Shown piece after piece: positions 1-47,429 of a DNA stretch of 64,000 bases. Origin of the DNA: Silurus meridionalis (taxonomy: Eukaryota; Chordata; Actinopteri; Siluriformes; Siluridae); NCBI RefSeq assembly GCF_014805685.1, contig NC_060911.1, positions 11,913,212 through 11,977,211 on the forward strand, written 5' to 3'. A model generated the notes under the pieces. The model did no database searches. It saw only the letters and a program-made list of their open reading frames with translations, and had not been told where the DNA came from. Each line of letters begins with the position of its first letter. The first letter of the stretch is position 1. Made by a program: the position numbers and the translations under genes.

Positions 1-545
1 GTGAATTTTAAACGCATGACGATGCCAAAAGATAAACTCTCGAGAGAAATAGTTGTGAAAGGAAGGAGGAAGACAGTGAACAATGACTTTCTTGGTCGGC
101 TACTGTTTAGATACAAGCCGTTGTAGCGCGTTGAGTCTGGGTGAAGGGAGAGCTCGCTAACTCCAGTTACAACAGAAATCATATAAGCACAGACAGGTTT
201 CCAAAACTCGTACTTTTTTATTTTTCTTGGCAACAGCGTTTCGGTTTAGTCAAAGAAACTTAGAAATGAGCATCAGAAAATAATAAGGACATATTCCTCG
301 GTCTTGCACACATGCAGTAATAGCGGAAAAATTTGGGGGCAGCCTATTCCCAAAATGCCGCTCTGCTCTTAAAGAAGCCACAACATATTTCACCCATTAC
401 ACCGTGTAACAGACACTGTCTTTCGTTAAAGCCTGTGTAAAGTTCATTAGTTTCAGTGTAGACATTTATTATTATTATCATTTATGTTCAAAATAAAAAT
501 CTTTGTCAAATTCAGCTTATATAAGGGTGCGCTTTCTGTCCAGAC
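1..545. repeat. MITE-like interspersed repeat, copy 1 (cut by window edge)
   Basis: The ends match the copy at 30874-31155: both share the GACGATGCCAAAAG, TAGTTGTGAAAGGAA, ACTGTTTAGATACAAGCCG and TTCAAAATAAAAATCTTTG blocks in the same order. This copy is longer in the middle by about 280 bases (about 122-408). The family's right end (GTGCGCTT...) is degraded here. Class unknown, probably a non-autonomous DNA element. Confidence 0.55.
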
Positions 546-747
546 ATCTGGTTTTAATTTTTTATACCCCTAAACAGCCATCATTTTTCATTTGTGTAAA
601 TTTCTATAGATGTTTTGTGTGTGAAGATTATAGTAAATATAACCCATTTGGCACCAACAACCATGCTGCTGTCATACTCACAGAGGTCACTTTCTTTTTT
701 TCTCATTCTGATCTTTAATCATTAGAACTGAAGCTCTTGCCTGGCAG

Positions 748-888
748 CTAATGGTATAAAAGGCAATGGTGCACAGAGGGTTAAGGGCCATGCCCAAGGG
801 CCCAAGAGTGGCAGCTTGGTGATTGTGGGGCTGGAACCCCCAACCTTCCCATCACTAACAAAGAGTCTAAATCACTGAGTTACCGTGT
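748..888 (-). mobile_element. tRNA-derived fish SINE, degraded, minus strand
   Basis: The segment contains the family tail AGGGCCATGCCCAAGGGCCC then AGAGTGGCAGCTTGG, and ends in a sequence whose complement is an A-box-like TAACTCAGTGATT. The same blocks recur at 14470-14640 and, on the plus strand, at 31197-31372 and 53898-54050. Confidence 0.55.
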
Positions 889-904
889 TGCGTTTTACTG
901 GATA

Positions 905-2308
905 GCTGCTAAAAGCTCAGGTGTTTGTAAAAAAAAAAAAAAAAAAAGTAGCTGCTGGTATTTAGTCAATGGATGACAATTGAATGGAAATTAAGGTGGG
1001 CCGCACCTACTGGATATTAAAATAACACTTTGAGCAACAAATGAAATAGCATGTAGAATACAAGTTCCTTTATTTCATTTGGTTTTGATTTTCAAATTAT
1101 GCTTCTGAATTTATTTGTGTAGCCGGGCTTCTCTTGGTAATTCACATCTTTCCTTTTTATTGAACTATTCATTGACTTAAATTTTTTTTCCTGCATCTGC
1201 ACATAAGATTTATTTGATTAAAATAACTGCTGTAATTCAATATACCAGCCCATTAGAGGATCCACTTTTCCTGTAAGTTAATTTCATACAGTAAAAAGAT
1301 TCATGTGGAGCTTTTACAGAAATAATGACAAAACAGTAGTAATTCATAACCTAGATTTTTTTTAAGCTTTTTTTTTTTACATATTGAAAGTGAAATTTGA
1401 TTAGTTCAGTGGTTAATGCTTTTAACTGATGGATGGATGGAAATGTACAGAAAATAAATATAAAGGCTCTGAAACTGTGCATGAGCTATTGAGAAAGTAC
1501 AACAAATAAGTATAAAGGCTCTGTGCAGTGGAAAAACGTGTGGGAGCGGGTAAACAAGATGTACAAACGTTATACACGGTGAATATACAGTTGATGTATA
1601 GATATGAGGATAATCTGGGATATACAATTAATTATATACAGGATAATTGAAGAGATTGATTGAATAATAATACTTTTATATACAGAATAATTGCCCAGAA
1701 TGCTGCAGAATGAAGCAGAACTGCATGTTGATTACTGCAGATTAGGATGTAATACCTGTTTTGGCTTTAATCAGTGGTTGATCACAGGACTGTGCAACAG
1801 GGCACATGATTTTTGATCGATTTAATGCATACATCCATCATCAGGAATGCTTTTCTCCCAGAACAACTCGTTTTCACTCTGATTGGATGAGCATAAAGCA
1901 GACATTCTCTCACCGGAATGTTAGATCGGATAAAGGTTTTGTATGTGAATGAATCCTTTGGAAATATGATTTGATAAAATATATCACGTTAGTAGAGAAT
2001 GTTTCTACTTCTGCAGGGAATCTCATGTCAAAGTCAAGATTCACAATCAGCACTTTTGATCCTTCGTGTCCTTTTTCTGTAATGTAATAGTGTTAAAATT
2101 CTGCTTTCTATTTTTTTTATGGTGCAAATAAATACAGCATTGTCATGTAGCAAATGATTGAGTTTAACACCTTACATATGCACATCTGTATAAATACTGC
2201 AGTCTTTGTGAACCTTCCAGGCTAATGACTGCTGGTGTTCGGATTTTGTGCCTATTTTGTTTCTGACTATGGATGAGTGACTTGGAATTTGGATTTATTT
2301 TTTTACAG
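905..2308. other. LMBRD1 intron, no recognised feature
   Basis: AT-rich intronic DNA. It holds a poly-A run at 929-947. I see no exon matching the missing N-terminal part of LMBD1 and no clear repeat boundary. Confidence 0.6.
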
Positions 2309-38037
<35,729 letters not shown>

Positions 38038-38112
38038 TATTACAAAAGTGGTTAAAGTGTGTTATTTTTTGTGTATTGCTTCTTAAATCCAAGGAGTTGT
38101 TAATGTATTGGG

Positions 38113-38174
<62 letters not shown>

Positions 38175-38365
38175 GAAAAAAAGTTGCATTGCCAGACAAT
38201 ATATGTTTTGGATCTGGTTTAAACTGTTTGTGGGGGAAAAAAGAAATTGAGATCATTTGACATTAAAGACTTTCACTGCATTTTTTAAAGCTAGAGAAAG
38301 TAAGGAAATAGGATTAAACAATGCTCTCTATATTTTTCTTAATAAATGTTCTGCATGGAAATAAA
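38038..38365 (+). promoter_or_regulatory. lmbrd1: LMBRD1 3' UTR with two close polyadenylation signals
   Basis: AT-rich sequence follows the stop codon, with a (TA)n run at 38116-38170. AATAAA occurs at 38341-38346 and again at 38360-38365, and a further AATAAA lies at 38619-38624. Any of these could end the transcript. The first pair gives a UTR of about 0.35 kb and the last about 0.6 kb. The choice cannot be made without RNA evidence. Confidence 0.55.
38116..38170. repeat. (TA)n microsatellite in LMBRD1 3' UTR
   Basis: About 27 TA dinucleotides start 79 bases after the stop codon. As transcribed sequence it forms an (UA)n run in the 3' UTR. Confidence 0.95.
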
Positions 38366-38671
38366 CAAACAAACAAGAAATGAAAGACTTTTCTTAAGCA
38401 TTCTTTGATTTAGTATTTTCTGGCTGTGTGTGTGGAGATGATGATGTTACATTGCCTACTGATGATGATGTTTCTGACTGAGAATATAATAGTTATTTTG
38501 ATTACGTTCTAGCAGAATTTTTAAACAGAAATCTGCCATATTTAGAGCCCGGATATGATGTAAAGCACAATCAGAAGTGTATTTGCTGTTTTGGAAATGA
38601 TCTTTGTTTATTCGATTGAATAAAAGATGTGAAAACTTGGAAGAATTCATAATGAATGATTCTTAAATAGT

Positions 38672-38938
38672 CAACTTTCTTTCGGCTTCTCCCATTAGGG
38701 GTCGCCACAACGGATCATCAGTATTCTTGATCCGCATGTTTGATTTGGGACATGTTTTTCCACTGGATGCCCTTCCTAACGCAACCCTCCCCATTTATCC
38801 GGGATTGGGACCGCCACTAAGAGTGCACTGGCTTGTGCAACCCTACTGGCTGGGGTTGGTTCTCTGACCGGGAATTGAAACCCGGGCCGTGCCGGTGAGA
38901 GCGCCGCATCCTAACCACTAGACCACCAGGGAACCCCT
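38672..38938 (-). mobile_element. tRNA-Glu-headed SINE with RTE-like LINE 5' and 3' pieces, minus strand
   Basis: A perfect 17-base duplication AATGATTCTTAAATAGT brackets it (38655-38671 and 38939-38955). Read on the minus strand, it starts GGTTCCCTGGTGGTCTAGTG then GTTAGGATGCGGCGCTCTCA, a clear tRNA-Glu (CTC anticodon) head with GGGTTTCAATTCCCGG as B box. It continues with TTGCACAAGCCAGTGCACTC through GGGCATCCAG, the 5' leader of the LINE at 47194 and 55733, and ends GACCCCTAATGGGAGAAGCC then GAAAGAAA, the LINE 3' end. It sits just past the last LMBRD1 polyadenylation signal. Confidence 0.85.
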
Positions 38939-38959
38939 AATGATTCTTAAATAGTAATA

Positions 38960-40110
38960 ATAACAATTGTTCATATCTGGACAAATCAGTTTAGTGGCTG
39001 AGATCCACAGTGTAGGTAATACAATAATATCTTTAATGGATCCTCAAAATCATCGCACATGAAAAGAAAGATTCAGCTACTTCTTTCTTGCACTATTCAG
39101 TGCACCTTGCTCATGCCAGCAATCTTTTCACTACCAAATACCATCAAATACCAAATACCATTCCATAACACCCTCTTAACCAAACACTAAACACTGTTTT
39201 AAGCCCTGGCATGTACATAATACAATTGAAAGCTCATATGAAAGTGATATCCACACTTCAAGAGGCTGAAATCCCATAGACATGCCATTATCCGAGGAAC
39301 CACAATTACAACACACTGAAATTATTTTCTTTGTATCTCTGAATTTGTTCGGAGACTGGGGTAAGAGCACAAAGTAAACCAGTATTACAGCACTTTGAAG
39401 CACACAGGTTTAATAGCTCAAGCACTTTCTGACAACTGACATTTCCACTAATTAGCTGGAAAAAGTTGAGAAAGAACAATAAAAGGAACCAAACTCATTT
39501 AGACCCCCATTCGCTGTTTATCTTTTAAAAACGTATACTAAACATTAATTAATTTACTAAAAATCAGTTAATTTGACTTTTACATTTAGAGCTTCACCTA
39601 CAGTTGAAGCTCTAAATGTAAAAGTCAAATTAATGAGAATCTGTCACTAATTGTAGATCTTCAGTAATTGTTGTGACTGATTGTAGTTGTGTTGCTCCTG
39701 ACCAGATTGCTAGTTCCCATTCACCTACATATCCCTGGCTTTTGTTTTTTTTAAGTGATTTTAATTAACAGGGTGACAATCAGGTGTTTCAGAGGACCTC
39801 CAAAAAACATTTGTTGCTTATTTACTTGTTTTTTTTAACTTTAACTTTTTTTTTTTATATATAGTTTTTGGGAAATTATGAAGAAAATGTTTGGAAAAGC
39901 TTGAAGAAAAAAAGTTTCTAAAAGGTGCACAAAAGACATTGAAAGTCAATGTCAATGTTTTTTTGAAAATGATATATATTTTACTAAAAAACTATTAAAA
40001 ATGCTGTATATGCTCGTTTTTATTCATTTAACCCTAAACAGATTATATGTTGTATATGTAAATAATGCATTTGGTGAATTGTTGATGAAGGTATTATGAA
40101 ACAATTAATT
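38960..40110. other. Intergenic sequence downstream of LMBRD1
   Basis: AT-rich DNA with the perfect hairpin at 39568-39633 listed separately. No gene or other repeat recognised. Confidence 0.5.
39568..39633. repeat. Perfect 29-bp inverted repeat with 8-base loop
   Basis: Arms 39568-39596 and 39605-39633 are exact complements with no mismatch and an 8-base loop (CCTACAGT). The arms are AT-rich with a GAAGCTC core. It could be a MITE remnant, a template-switch product or a small-RNA precursor; the sequence does not decide. Confidence 0.95.
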
Positions 40111-40119
40111 ACTTGTTTA

Positions 40120-40450
40120 TTAATTTAATTTGATTCAATTCATTTTTATTTGTAGAGCACAAAGGATAAAGCTTGAGAGGAATCAGACTCTAAAGGGAAG
40201 CCATCCTCATCCTCAACACCTAATGTCCATTCATTACAGTTAATCATTGTTGATAAAAGCAGGACTGCTCACGCAAACTGTGGTCCTTATCCAATGTAGT
40301 AGACTGGTGATATTAATTACAGGTCAAATCCATTCTTGAAGTTCTTGAGATGCTCAGTAACTTCATTGATCTGTGGGCTGTTGATGTGGAACCATCCCCA
40401 GCTGCATAGAGTGGTCTTCAATTGGAGACCACTTGTTTATTGTTTATATC
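40120..40450 (-). repeat. Dispersed fish repeat, minus strand
   Basis: TTCAATTCATTTTTATTTGT then AGAGC, GAGAGGAATCAGACTCTAAA, GAAGCCATCCTCATCCTC, and the CAATGTAGTAGACTGGTGAT block match the copies at 42895, 59240 and 61085. The orientation is opposite to 14960. Confidence 0.6.
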
Positions 40451-40569
40451 AAATCTTATTGCATAGAATTGCAATATTGTTTATTAAAATTCTATACAAT
40501 AGACAAAACAATCAAATTAGCAGTAGTTTTTTAGTAGTGCTTAATAGAAATGCATTTTCAATGACAGCT

Positions 40570-41260
40570 ATCAGTAGAACTTGGCTGGTTCAACCGACCT
40601 AAAGGGCTTCATTAACTCAGATAATCACTCTGTACAATCGTGGTGAGTGCCTCAGGATACACAACACACTTCTGTCAGACAGGAACAGAATGCTGAAGGG
40701 CACAGGGTTATCACAATTTGACAATTAAAGATTGTTAACTGTCTGTTAATTCTATGTTTCTGCTAAGATGCTAACAGATGCTAGAGTCAGAATTTGGCAC
40801 AAAGCAATTCTGTTCTTTCATATGATCTGGTTGGTTTCTTTTCTGCATAAATATGAAACAAAACTTCATCACAAGTTCTAAAAGTAGACAAAGTTATCCT
40901 AATCAAACAATGACACAAAATTATTACTTATAGTTAATTATTTATTGAGAAAAATAATCCAATAGTAAATATCTGAATACACAGTTGAAGGTCAGGTTGG
41001 AGTTCATCTGTTTTCAGTCCACAGGGTGAAAATCATGTCAGTGATGAACTGATTTATAAAAAAAAAAAAAAAAAAAACAGGAATCTATCAAAGTCAATTC
41101 TTTACAAAATGTGTTTGTGGAAGTGTATCATGGCAAAAACCAAGGAGATTTCTGACGAGTTACAATTACATGTTGTGTTTTTTTTATTTACTAGTTTTTG
41201 GACATGACTACAGGAAACGGGGCTACTTTCCAAAAACTGTTTCTCCCATCTGGTTAAAAG
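40570..41260 (+). mobile_element. Tc1-like relics (two adjoining fragments)
   Basis: 40570-40830 matches a decayed transposase stretch that recurs at 44690-45000 (AACTCAGATAACCAC..., TCAGAATTTGGCAC). 40872-41260 is the 5' end of a Tc1 family (CATTTATTGAGAAAAATGAT type, then GTGTATCATGGCAAAAACCA then AGGAGATTTCTGA, reading MAKTKEIS). Frames are broken. Confidence 0.5.
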
Positions 41261-41355
41261 AAATGCAGCAAAGACTTCAAGAGTTTCTTGACTTTCATAG
41301 AAACTTTACTAAATAATATACACAGTATACCTACTACAAACTACTAAAGTCCTCC

Positions 41356-41582
41356 TTCGGCCAACAGTAGCCCAATTTCCTCCGGTATTCTGTTGGCTAA
41401 CAATACCTGGTTGGTAACCCGGGCCTCGACCGATCCGTTATGAATTTCTCTTTCGTGATCCACATATTTGATTTAGCAGATGTTTTACGCTGGATGCCCT
41501 TCCTAACGCAACCCTCCCCATTTATCCGGGCTTGGGACAGGCATTAGGAGTGCACTGGCTTGTGCAGCCCTAATGGCTGGGT
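41356..41582 (-). mobile_element. RTE-like LINE 5' leader fragment, minus strand
   Basis: On the minus strand it reads GCCAGTGCACTCCTAATGCC, GGATAAATGGGGAGGGTTGC, GGTCGAGGCCCGGGTTACCA and GAAATTGGGCTACTGTTGGC, the same order as the 5' ends of the LINE copies at 47194 and 55733. It is cut at both sides. Confidence 0.75.
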
Positions 41583-41689
41583 TATGTGTTTGCCTAATTA
41601 TTTATATGAATGTTTGTCTTTTAAAATGCTGATACTTAACAAGCAAACACCAAGATATGGCCTAAAAGCTCATCAGATGTTTACACAAG

Positions 41690-42150
41690 TTCTAAAAATA
41701 GTCAAAGTGAACTCAATTAGAGACCTTAGACCAAAACAAGTTATGCCTGGTCGTTTATTGATTGAGAGAAATGATCCAAATATGAAATGTCTGTGAGTGG
41801 CAAAAGTATCTAAACCTCTAGGATAAGCAGTTAAAGGTCAGTGTCTGATCTTGTATAATTGAACAAACACAAGAGCTTTCTGAGGAGCTTTCTGAGACTA
41901 TTGCATCTCTTGTTTATTTACCACTTTTTGTAATTGATGACAGAAAATGGGGCCACAATCTGCAAGAAACAATTGTGCAGCAAAGACTTTGAAAATAATC
42001 AGTATGTATGCTTTAACAGCATTGTTTCATGGATCTACCAAGGATCCCAGTGCCTTCCATGTATGAGCTTCCCAGGTGTTTCCAAGCATCACAGAGCCTG
42101 TGTGCTTCACCTTAGTTTTATGTTCTCACCCTATTTGAATGGTAGTTTAT
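41690..42150 (+). mobile_element. Tc1-like relic
   Basis: AGTTCTAAAAATAGTCAAAG, GTTTATTGATTGAGAGAAAT and ATCTAAACCTCTAGGATAAG align with the segments at 40872 and 43970, the subterminal region of one Tc1 family. The rest is decayed. Confidence 0.45.
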
Positions 42151-42894
42151 CTGAAAGATCAAATCTGTGAAGATAAAGAGTATAGCCATAGTGTTTGCAA
42201 CACAACCCTTTTACACACTTAGTAATATACTATTGTTTTTCTGTACAATTGTATGGAAGTGATCTATAGCATAAAGTCATGTATGTTTGCGCTTATAAAG
42301 AACATCTTATTCATTTTTATCACCACATTATCTGTGTAAAGCTATACAAATAAAAATGAATTGAATTGAATGTATATACAGCAGGAATCAACAGTTTGGG
42401 TAGCATTTACAGGTGAAATGTGATATTAATGACTATCGTATGATTGTTGGTAGCAGATGGTTTCAAATTCTAGATACTGATCTACTGAGATTTCCACACA
42501 CAATTCTAGAGTTTACTCAGAATGGTGCAATAATGAAGAAAAAAAAATCAGAAATAACTGGTTTATGATAGCCATCAACATCATGTGCATTTCTACATGT
42601 CCTCAATCTACCATCTAATGCACAAAGCAAAGGCAATCAGTCGGTTTTCCAGAACAAAGAATTGAATGTTCTTCAGTTCTTCAGTGTTCTTCGCTCTCCG
42701 CAGGGGTTATATCATTCAGATATTCTTGTGTTTATTGCTTCTATTTAATTTAATGTAATTTCAATAAAACTGTTTTTGGATTTAACAGGGAACTTTGTCG
42801 AAAAGCAGAGTTAAATAGGTTAAGAATAGAAATTAATAAATTAATAATGTATACAATTAAACATATAAATAAATCCCTTTAATTTTATCCCTAA

Positions 42895-43220
42895 TGCTAA
42901 CGAGCAAGCTAGTGGCAACAGGAAATACTCTCTGAGATGGCATGAGGAAGAAACCTTGAGAGGAATCAGATTCAACAGGAAACCCATCATTAAGTTGGCA
43001 CAAAAAAGTCCATTCATTACAGTTTCATCATTGTTGAGGTGTGCAGTTCAGTGATGGATGTTTAAATGCAGAAGTGTTCATGCAATATGTGGTACTGAGC
43101 CATTGTACCAGACTGGTGATATTAATTACAGTCCAAATCATCCTCATAGTTTTTGAGTTGCTCAGCAACTTTATGGATCTTAATGCTGTAGAGAACTCCA
43201 TCCAGATGTAGAGAGTAAGG
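42895..43220 (-). repeat. Dispersed fish repeat, minus strand
   Basis: GAGATGGCATGAGGAAGAAA then CCTTGAGAGGAATCAG and the CCAGACTGGTGATATTAATT block match the copies at 40120, 59240 and 61085. A tail piece of the same family in plus orientation (GCTATACAAATAAAAATGAA) lies at 42335-42372. Confidence 0.65.
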
Positions 43221-43969
43221 ATGAATCAGGTAGATACAAAAAGTAGAAAGGGTCAGGAGCATGTTTTACTCAAATGAGAGAGAGAGAGAGAGAGCATAGA
43301 GGAGCTAAAGGGAGAGAGAAAAGAAGATTCTTACAAAATTTTTGCAGTTGTAAACAGAAGTCATAGTGGGTCAAGACTTAAACCTACAGTATGTATGGTC
43401 CTTTTGGGACTGTTACCCAGGTGCTGGATGCATAACACTAATTGAAAACCACTCCTGCTGTTGTGGACAGTGTAGAAGCACAAGTCCATGGGGTGGGTTG
43501 CTAAACAACACCTGGCTGGTGTCTTCTGGTGCAGAGGCAGCTCCTAATCCTTCTTGAGAAGCCAGGCTTGTGTAACAAGGCACATGGCAAACCCTTTTCT
43601 TTTTTTCTTCTTATTTTTCCTCTTCAAATAAGTGATCATTACTTTATATCAAGAGTTGCTCTTTATGATCTCTAAGTCTAAGAAACTTTGTATTAAATAG
43701 GTTACGAGTGGTTTTGACGAAAGAGGTTTCTGCTTAGTAGCTGAAAAAAAGTGAAGGAAGAGCCTTTGAGAGAAACCAACCTCATGTAGGCTCATCTTCT
43801 AATTCATTGTGATTTTGATTCTTGACCAGTTTGCTGGTGTTTTTTCATCATGTAAATTCATGTATGTGTCTTTTGAAACATTTGCTAAATGTTTGTGATT
43901 CATTAAGAATCAATAAATGAAGTTAACAAGCAAACAACCAAAGAAATGCATGGACAACATCAGATTATA

Positions 43970-45000
43970 ACACAAGTCCTAGCATTAGCCAAGTAAACTA
44001 ACAAGTGAACTCAGTCAAACTAACAAGCAAAAATAATGCATGGTCATTCATTTATTGAGAAAAAGATTTAAATATTAAATATCTGAGTGACAAAAGTATT
44101 TGAAAGTCTAGGATTAGCAGTTAAGTTGCAGTTAACTAGCAGATGAAGATTAAATCCAGCCACTAGTGACAGTTAGAAAGGCAGCTGGTACTATACATAA
44201 TTCCTCAACCATGGATTCGGATGCCTTCCATGTGTGAGCTTCTCAGGTACTTCCAAGCATCACAGAGTGCAACACAACCTGATTCAGTTCTGCTTAGTTG
44301 CGCCTCTGATGGAAAATAAATGTCTCTTTTATTGTGATCACAGCCTCAAGCGGCAATCACTTAGTACCTTTTTGTTTTGTTTTGGTGTGTTAAGTCATTC
44401 AGGTATTTACCTAATCAATTGTGTGGTAGTATAGAATTATACCGATAGGGGGCACCAGATTTAAGCAACATCAACTATCAGCTGTAGGGAGAAAATGTGA
44501 TCTAAGTTTATTAATTATGAATTTGGTTAGTGCCAGATTGGTTGAAAATATAGCTACTGATCTCCTGTGATTTTCACACACAATTTTCTCTAGCATTTGC
44601 TTAGTATGGTGCAATAAAGAAAATAACATTTAAGGAAAAGTAGTTCTGCTTACAGAAATTCCTTGTTGATTAGAGGTGTCAGAAAAATTGTTTGAATTGG
44701 TTCAAGTAAACTGAAAGGCTACAGTAACTCAGATAACCACCCTGTACAATTGTGTTGATCAACAAAAGTTTCTAAGGATGGACAACACCTCAATCTGTTA
44801 AGGTAAACATATTGAATTCCATTTCTGTCAGCTAAGAACAGAAAACTGAACAACACTGACACACCAAAATTGGACTATTGGAGAAAAATATAGCCTGGTC
44901 TAATGAATCTCAATTTCTGCTGAAACAGACAAATGCCAGAATCAGAATTTGGAACAAACAGCATGAAAACTTCCATAACTCTAGGGCTTTTTAAGAGAAA
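43970..45000 (+). mobile_element. Tc1-like relics
   Basis: 43970-44430 repeats the subterminal Tc1 sequence of 41690 (CATTTATTGAGAAAAAGATT, AGTCTAGGATTAGCAGTTAA). 44690-45000 has a decayed transposase block (AATATAGCCTGGTCTAATGA then ATCTCAATTTCTGCTGA), corresponding to the W-SDES-F region with the first aspartate of a fish Tc1 family. Confidence 0.5.
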
Positions 45001-45544
45001 GCTCTCCCCCCACTGTAGGCTACATTGTACAGTGTGGCAGATAATAATGGACCAAATGTTTGATGTCAGTAGCAGTATTTTATAATCAATAAATGATTAT
45101 GGTGCAGGGCTACAAAACTTTACATTGGCTGGTATCCACTAATGGCAGTGGCAGATCTTCACCCTTCTTGAGAAGTCAATAGAGGGTAACAGGGTTTGGC
45201 AGATTCAGCATGTAGTTTAAGTCTGTTCTTACCTTTCATAAAGGTCTGTTCTTACCTTTCATACCTTCATAAAGATTGTAGAAGTATGATCTGCTCAGTA
45301 TGGACCATTAGTCTTTTTGCTAGTGTTCTCAGAGTGTGTGCTGTTGCATGCTTTTTTGGATCATTGGCCTAAAACCAGTGATGTGGTGATTGTTTACTTA
45401 ACCACCTAATATAAATAAATTAGTGCTTGAATGCTGTTCTGTGTCTTATTCACTTATTTCTAGAACACTTTTCACAATGGACAATGTTTCAAAGAAACAT
45501 CTTTACAGAATGTAAGAATTATAGACCAAATGTTTAAATATAAG

Positions 45545-45735
45545 TAAATTATACAGGACAAAATTATAAACCCAACCCTTTTGTCTTTGTCCCCATTTTT
45601 TAGGAGACTTTTCTATGTACACAAAAGGCCTATTTCTCTCAAATATTTTATCGGTCTAAATCTGTGCTAGTGAGCGCTTCTTCTTTGCCCAGATAATCCA
45701 TCCACCTCACAGGTGTGGCAGATCAAGTTATCCAG
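45545..45735. mobile_element. DNA transposon end fragment
   Basis: AATTATAAACCCAACCCTTT, TTTCTATGTACACAAAAGGC then CTATTTCTCTCAAATATTT, and ATAATCCATCCACCTCACAG then GTGTGGCAGATC match the left part of a very common fish DNA transposon. The right part is missing. Confidence 0.55.
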
Positions 45736-45744
45736 TTATCCAAA

Positions 45745-46260
45745 ACCACTTAATCAAAAATGGATTGATTGAAAACTCTGAGCATCACAAAAAAAGTCTA
45801 CTGAAAAGTCACAACAAATTAAACAACACCAAAATAAAAGCAGGGGAAAAAACAGCAAAATACTGGAAAACCTAACAGTCAAATCCCTGTTGTTTGTTTT
45901 GTGGGTTACCACTGTGCAGGAGAGTAAAGCCTGTATTTAAGTCAAGGACGAAAAGAGACATTGATATTATGCTGCACGGTGCGGTATTTAAAGGCAGTCA
46001 TGTGCAGTTACTGATGTAGTGTAAATTTCTTTGCTAACTTCAGAATTTTTGAGCTTACAAAATACTGTCTTAATTGGCCTGCCATATTACCTCTACATAC
46101 ACAACTGCCACTCAGGTACTGAACGGGAAACGATAATTCAGCACCTCTGCTTTGTGAAATATCACAAGAGGACATAGACTTGGGGTGGAGATACAAAACT
46201 TCATTTGATTGGTCTTCACTGCTGGCAGCAGCAGATCCTCACCCTATTTGAGAAGCCATT
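45745..46260. repeat. Left arm of a large inverted repeat
   Basis: AAAACCACTTAATCAAAAAT then GGATTGATTGAAAACTC (45745-45782) is inverted at about 50540-50577. CTGTATTTAAGTCAAGGACG, CCACTCAGGTACTGAACGGG and TTGGTCTTCACTGCTGGCAG (to 46260) are inverted at 49670-50020. The arm shows about 20 percent divergence from its partner. Confidence 0.75.
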
Positions 46261-46464
46261 AGAGGATAACAAGGAATGGCAGCGTCTGTTTTTTTTTTTT
46301 TTTTCTGCCAGTTCTGCTATCCTGGTGCTGGATGTGTAACACTTCTTCAGCGCTGCTATTGTAGACCGTGTTTGAAGACATGGCCATGGGTTGGAGCTTC
46401 AACACTACACTGTAAAATGTTGCTGTAATAAAATGGCAACATACTGAACGTTTTTTTTTTCTCA

Positions 46465-47181
46465 ACACTGTAAAATCTTCTATAAAACAATTCATTCTGA
46501 GTAATTTTGTTGTTTTCCACAGAAAAGTATACAGTATACTGTTAATTTACAGCGATACACTCAGAGACTGTGTCTGAAATCACACCCTACACCCTCATTC
46601 ACTATTCCCTACATTAGTATAATAGTTCAGTCCACTTGACAGAGTGAATAAAAACAAATGAGTGAATTCAGACGCTGATGAACATCTGCTGTTAACAAGC
46701 AGAATCACTGGAGGATAAAACAAGAAACAAAACTACAACTGACACACAGTTACAGACGAAATAAACTGAATTAAAACAGAGAATAATTTAACAACTTCAA
46801 AAACCAGCTTAAGTTATTACAGTTTGATTTTATTTGTCATATATTGCCAAAAATGTATTAGAGACTTAACAGAGGTTTATATTTGATTCAAAATGTTTTG
46901 TTTGACCTCACCATTTTGGAGATTAGTGGTTGCTTTACTTTTACTTTTTAACATTACAGTATTTTAGTTGTGGCGGTTATGAGTGTGTTTGTAACATAAT
47001 TTTGGTAAGATAAGAACAGTCAAGAGAAGATGTGTAGTTAAGTGTTTTTCTGATAGCTAGTGATATAATTATCATCATCTATTGACCCTTTTATCTAATC
47101 TCAGTCATCGACTAATCTTATTAGAAATAATCTCATATATTCAAATTGTTAACTTTTATGATTTTTAACTAATAAATTTAA
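46465..47181. repeat. Direct repeat copy 1 (host of LINE insertion)
   Basis: AATTTTGTTGTTTTCCACAG, TATACAGTATACTGTTAATT, AACAACTTCAAAAACCAGCT and CTAATCTCATATATTC-type blocks recur in the same order at 50215-50680. The copy continues past the LINE as 48963-49085 (AGAGCTACAGTACTG, CTCCCAGAATGCATTGCAGC). Confidence 0.65.
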
Positions 47182-47429
47182 ACAAAATTTTAATTAGAGT
47201 TGCACAAGCTAATGCACTCTTGGTGCCAAACCAAAGCCCAGATAAATAGGAAAGGGGTTGCGTTAAGGAAGGGCATCCAGCGTAAAACATGTGCCAAATC
47301 AAACATGCAAATTACAATCCAGAATCTCATACCTTGTCGGTCGAGGCCCGGGTTACCAAGGGCTGCCACAGTTATTGTTAGCTAGCAGGGTACCGGTGGA
47401 AATTGGGCTACTGTTGGCCGATGGAGAAG

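Noticed and set aside
1..2308. Possible earlier LMBRD1 exons
   Set aside because: Looked for the N-terminal membrane segments and the VSYMKN/LYGYY regions in all frames; none seen, so the first three exons are taken to lie outside the window.
38866..38938. Possible tRNA-Glu gene on the minus strand
   Set aside because: The head is convincing, but it is followed without terminator by LINE-derived sequence inside one target duplication; also the 3' acceptor stem half is altered. A SINE head, not a gene.
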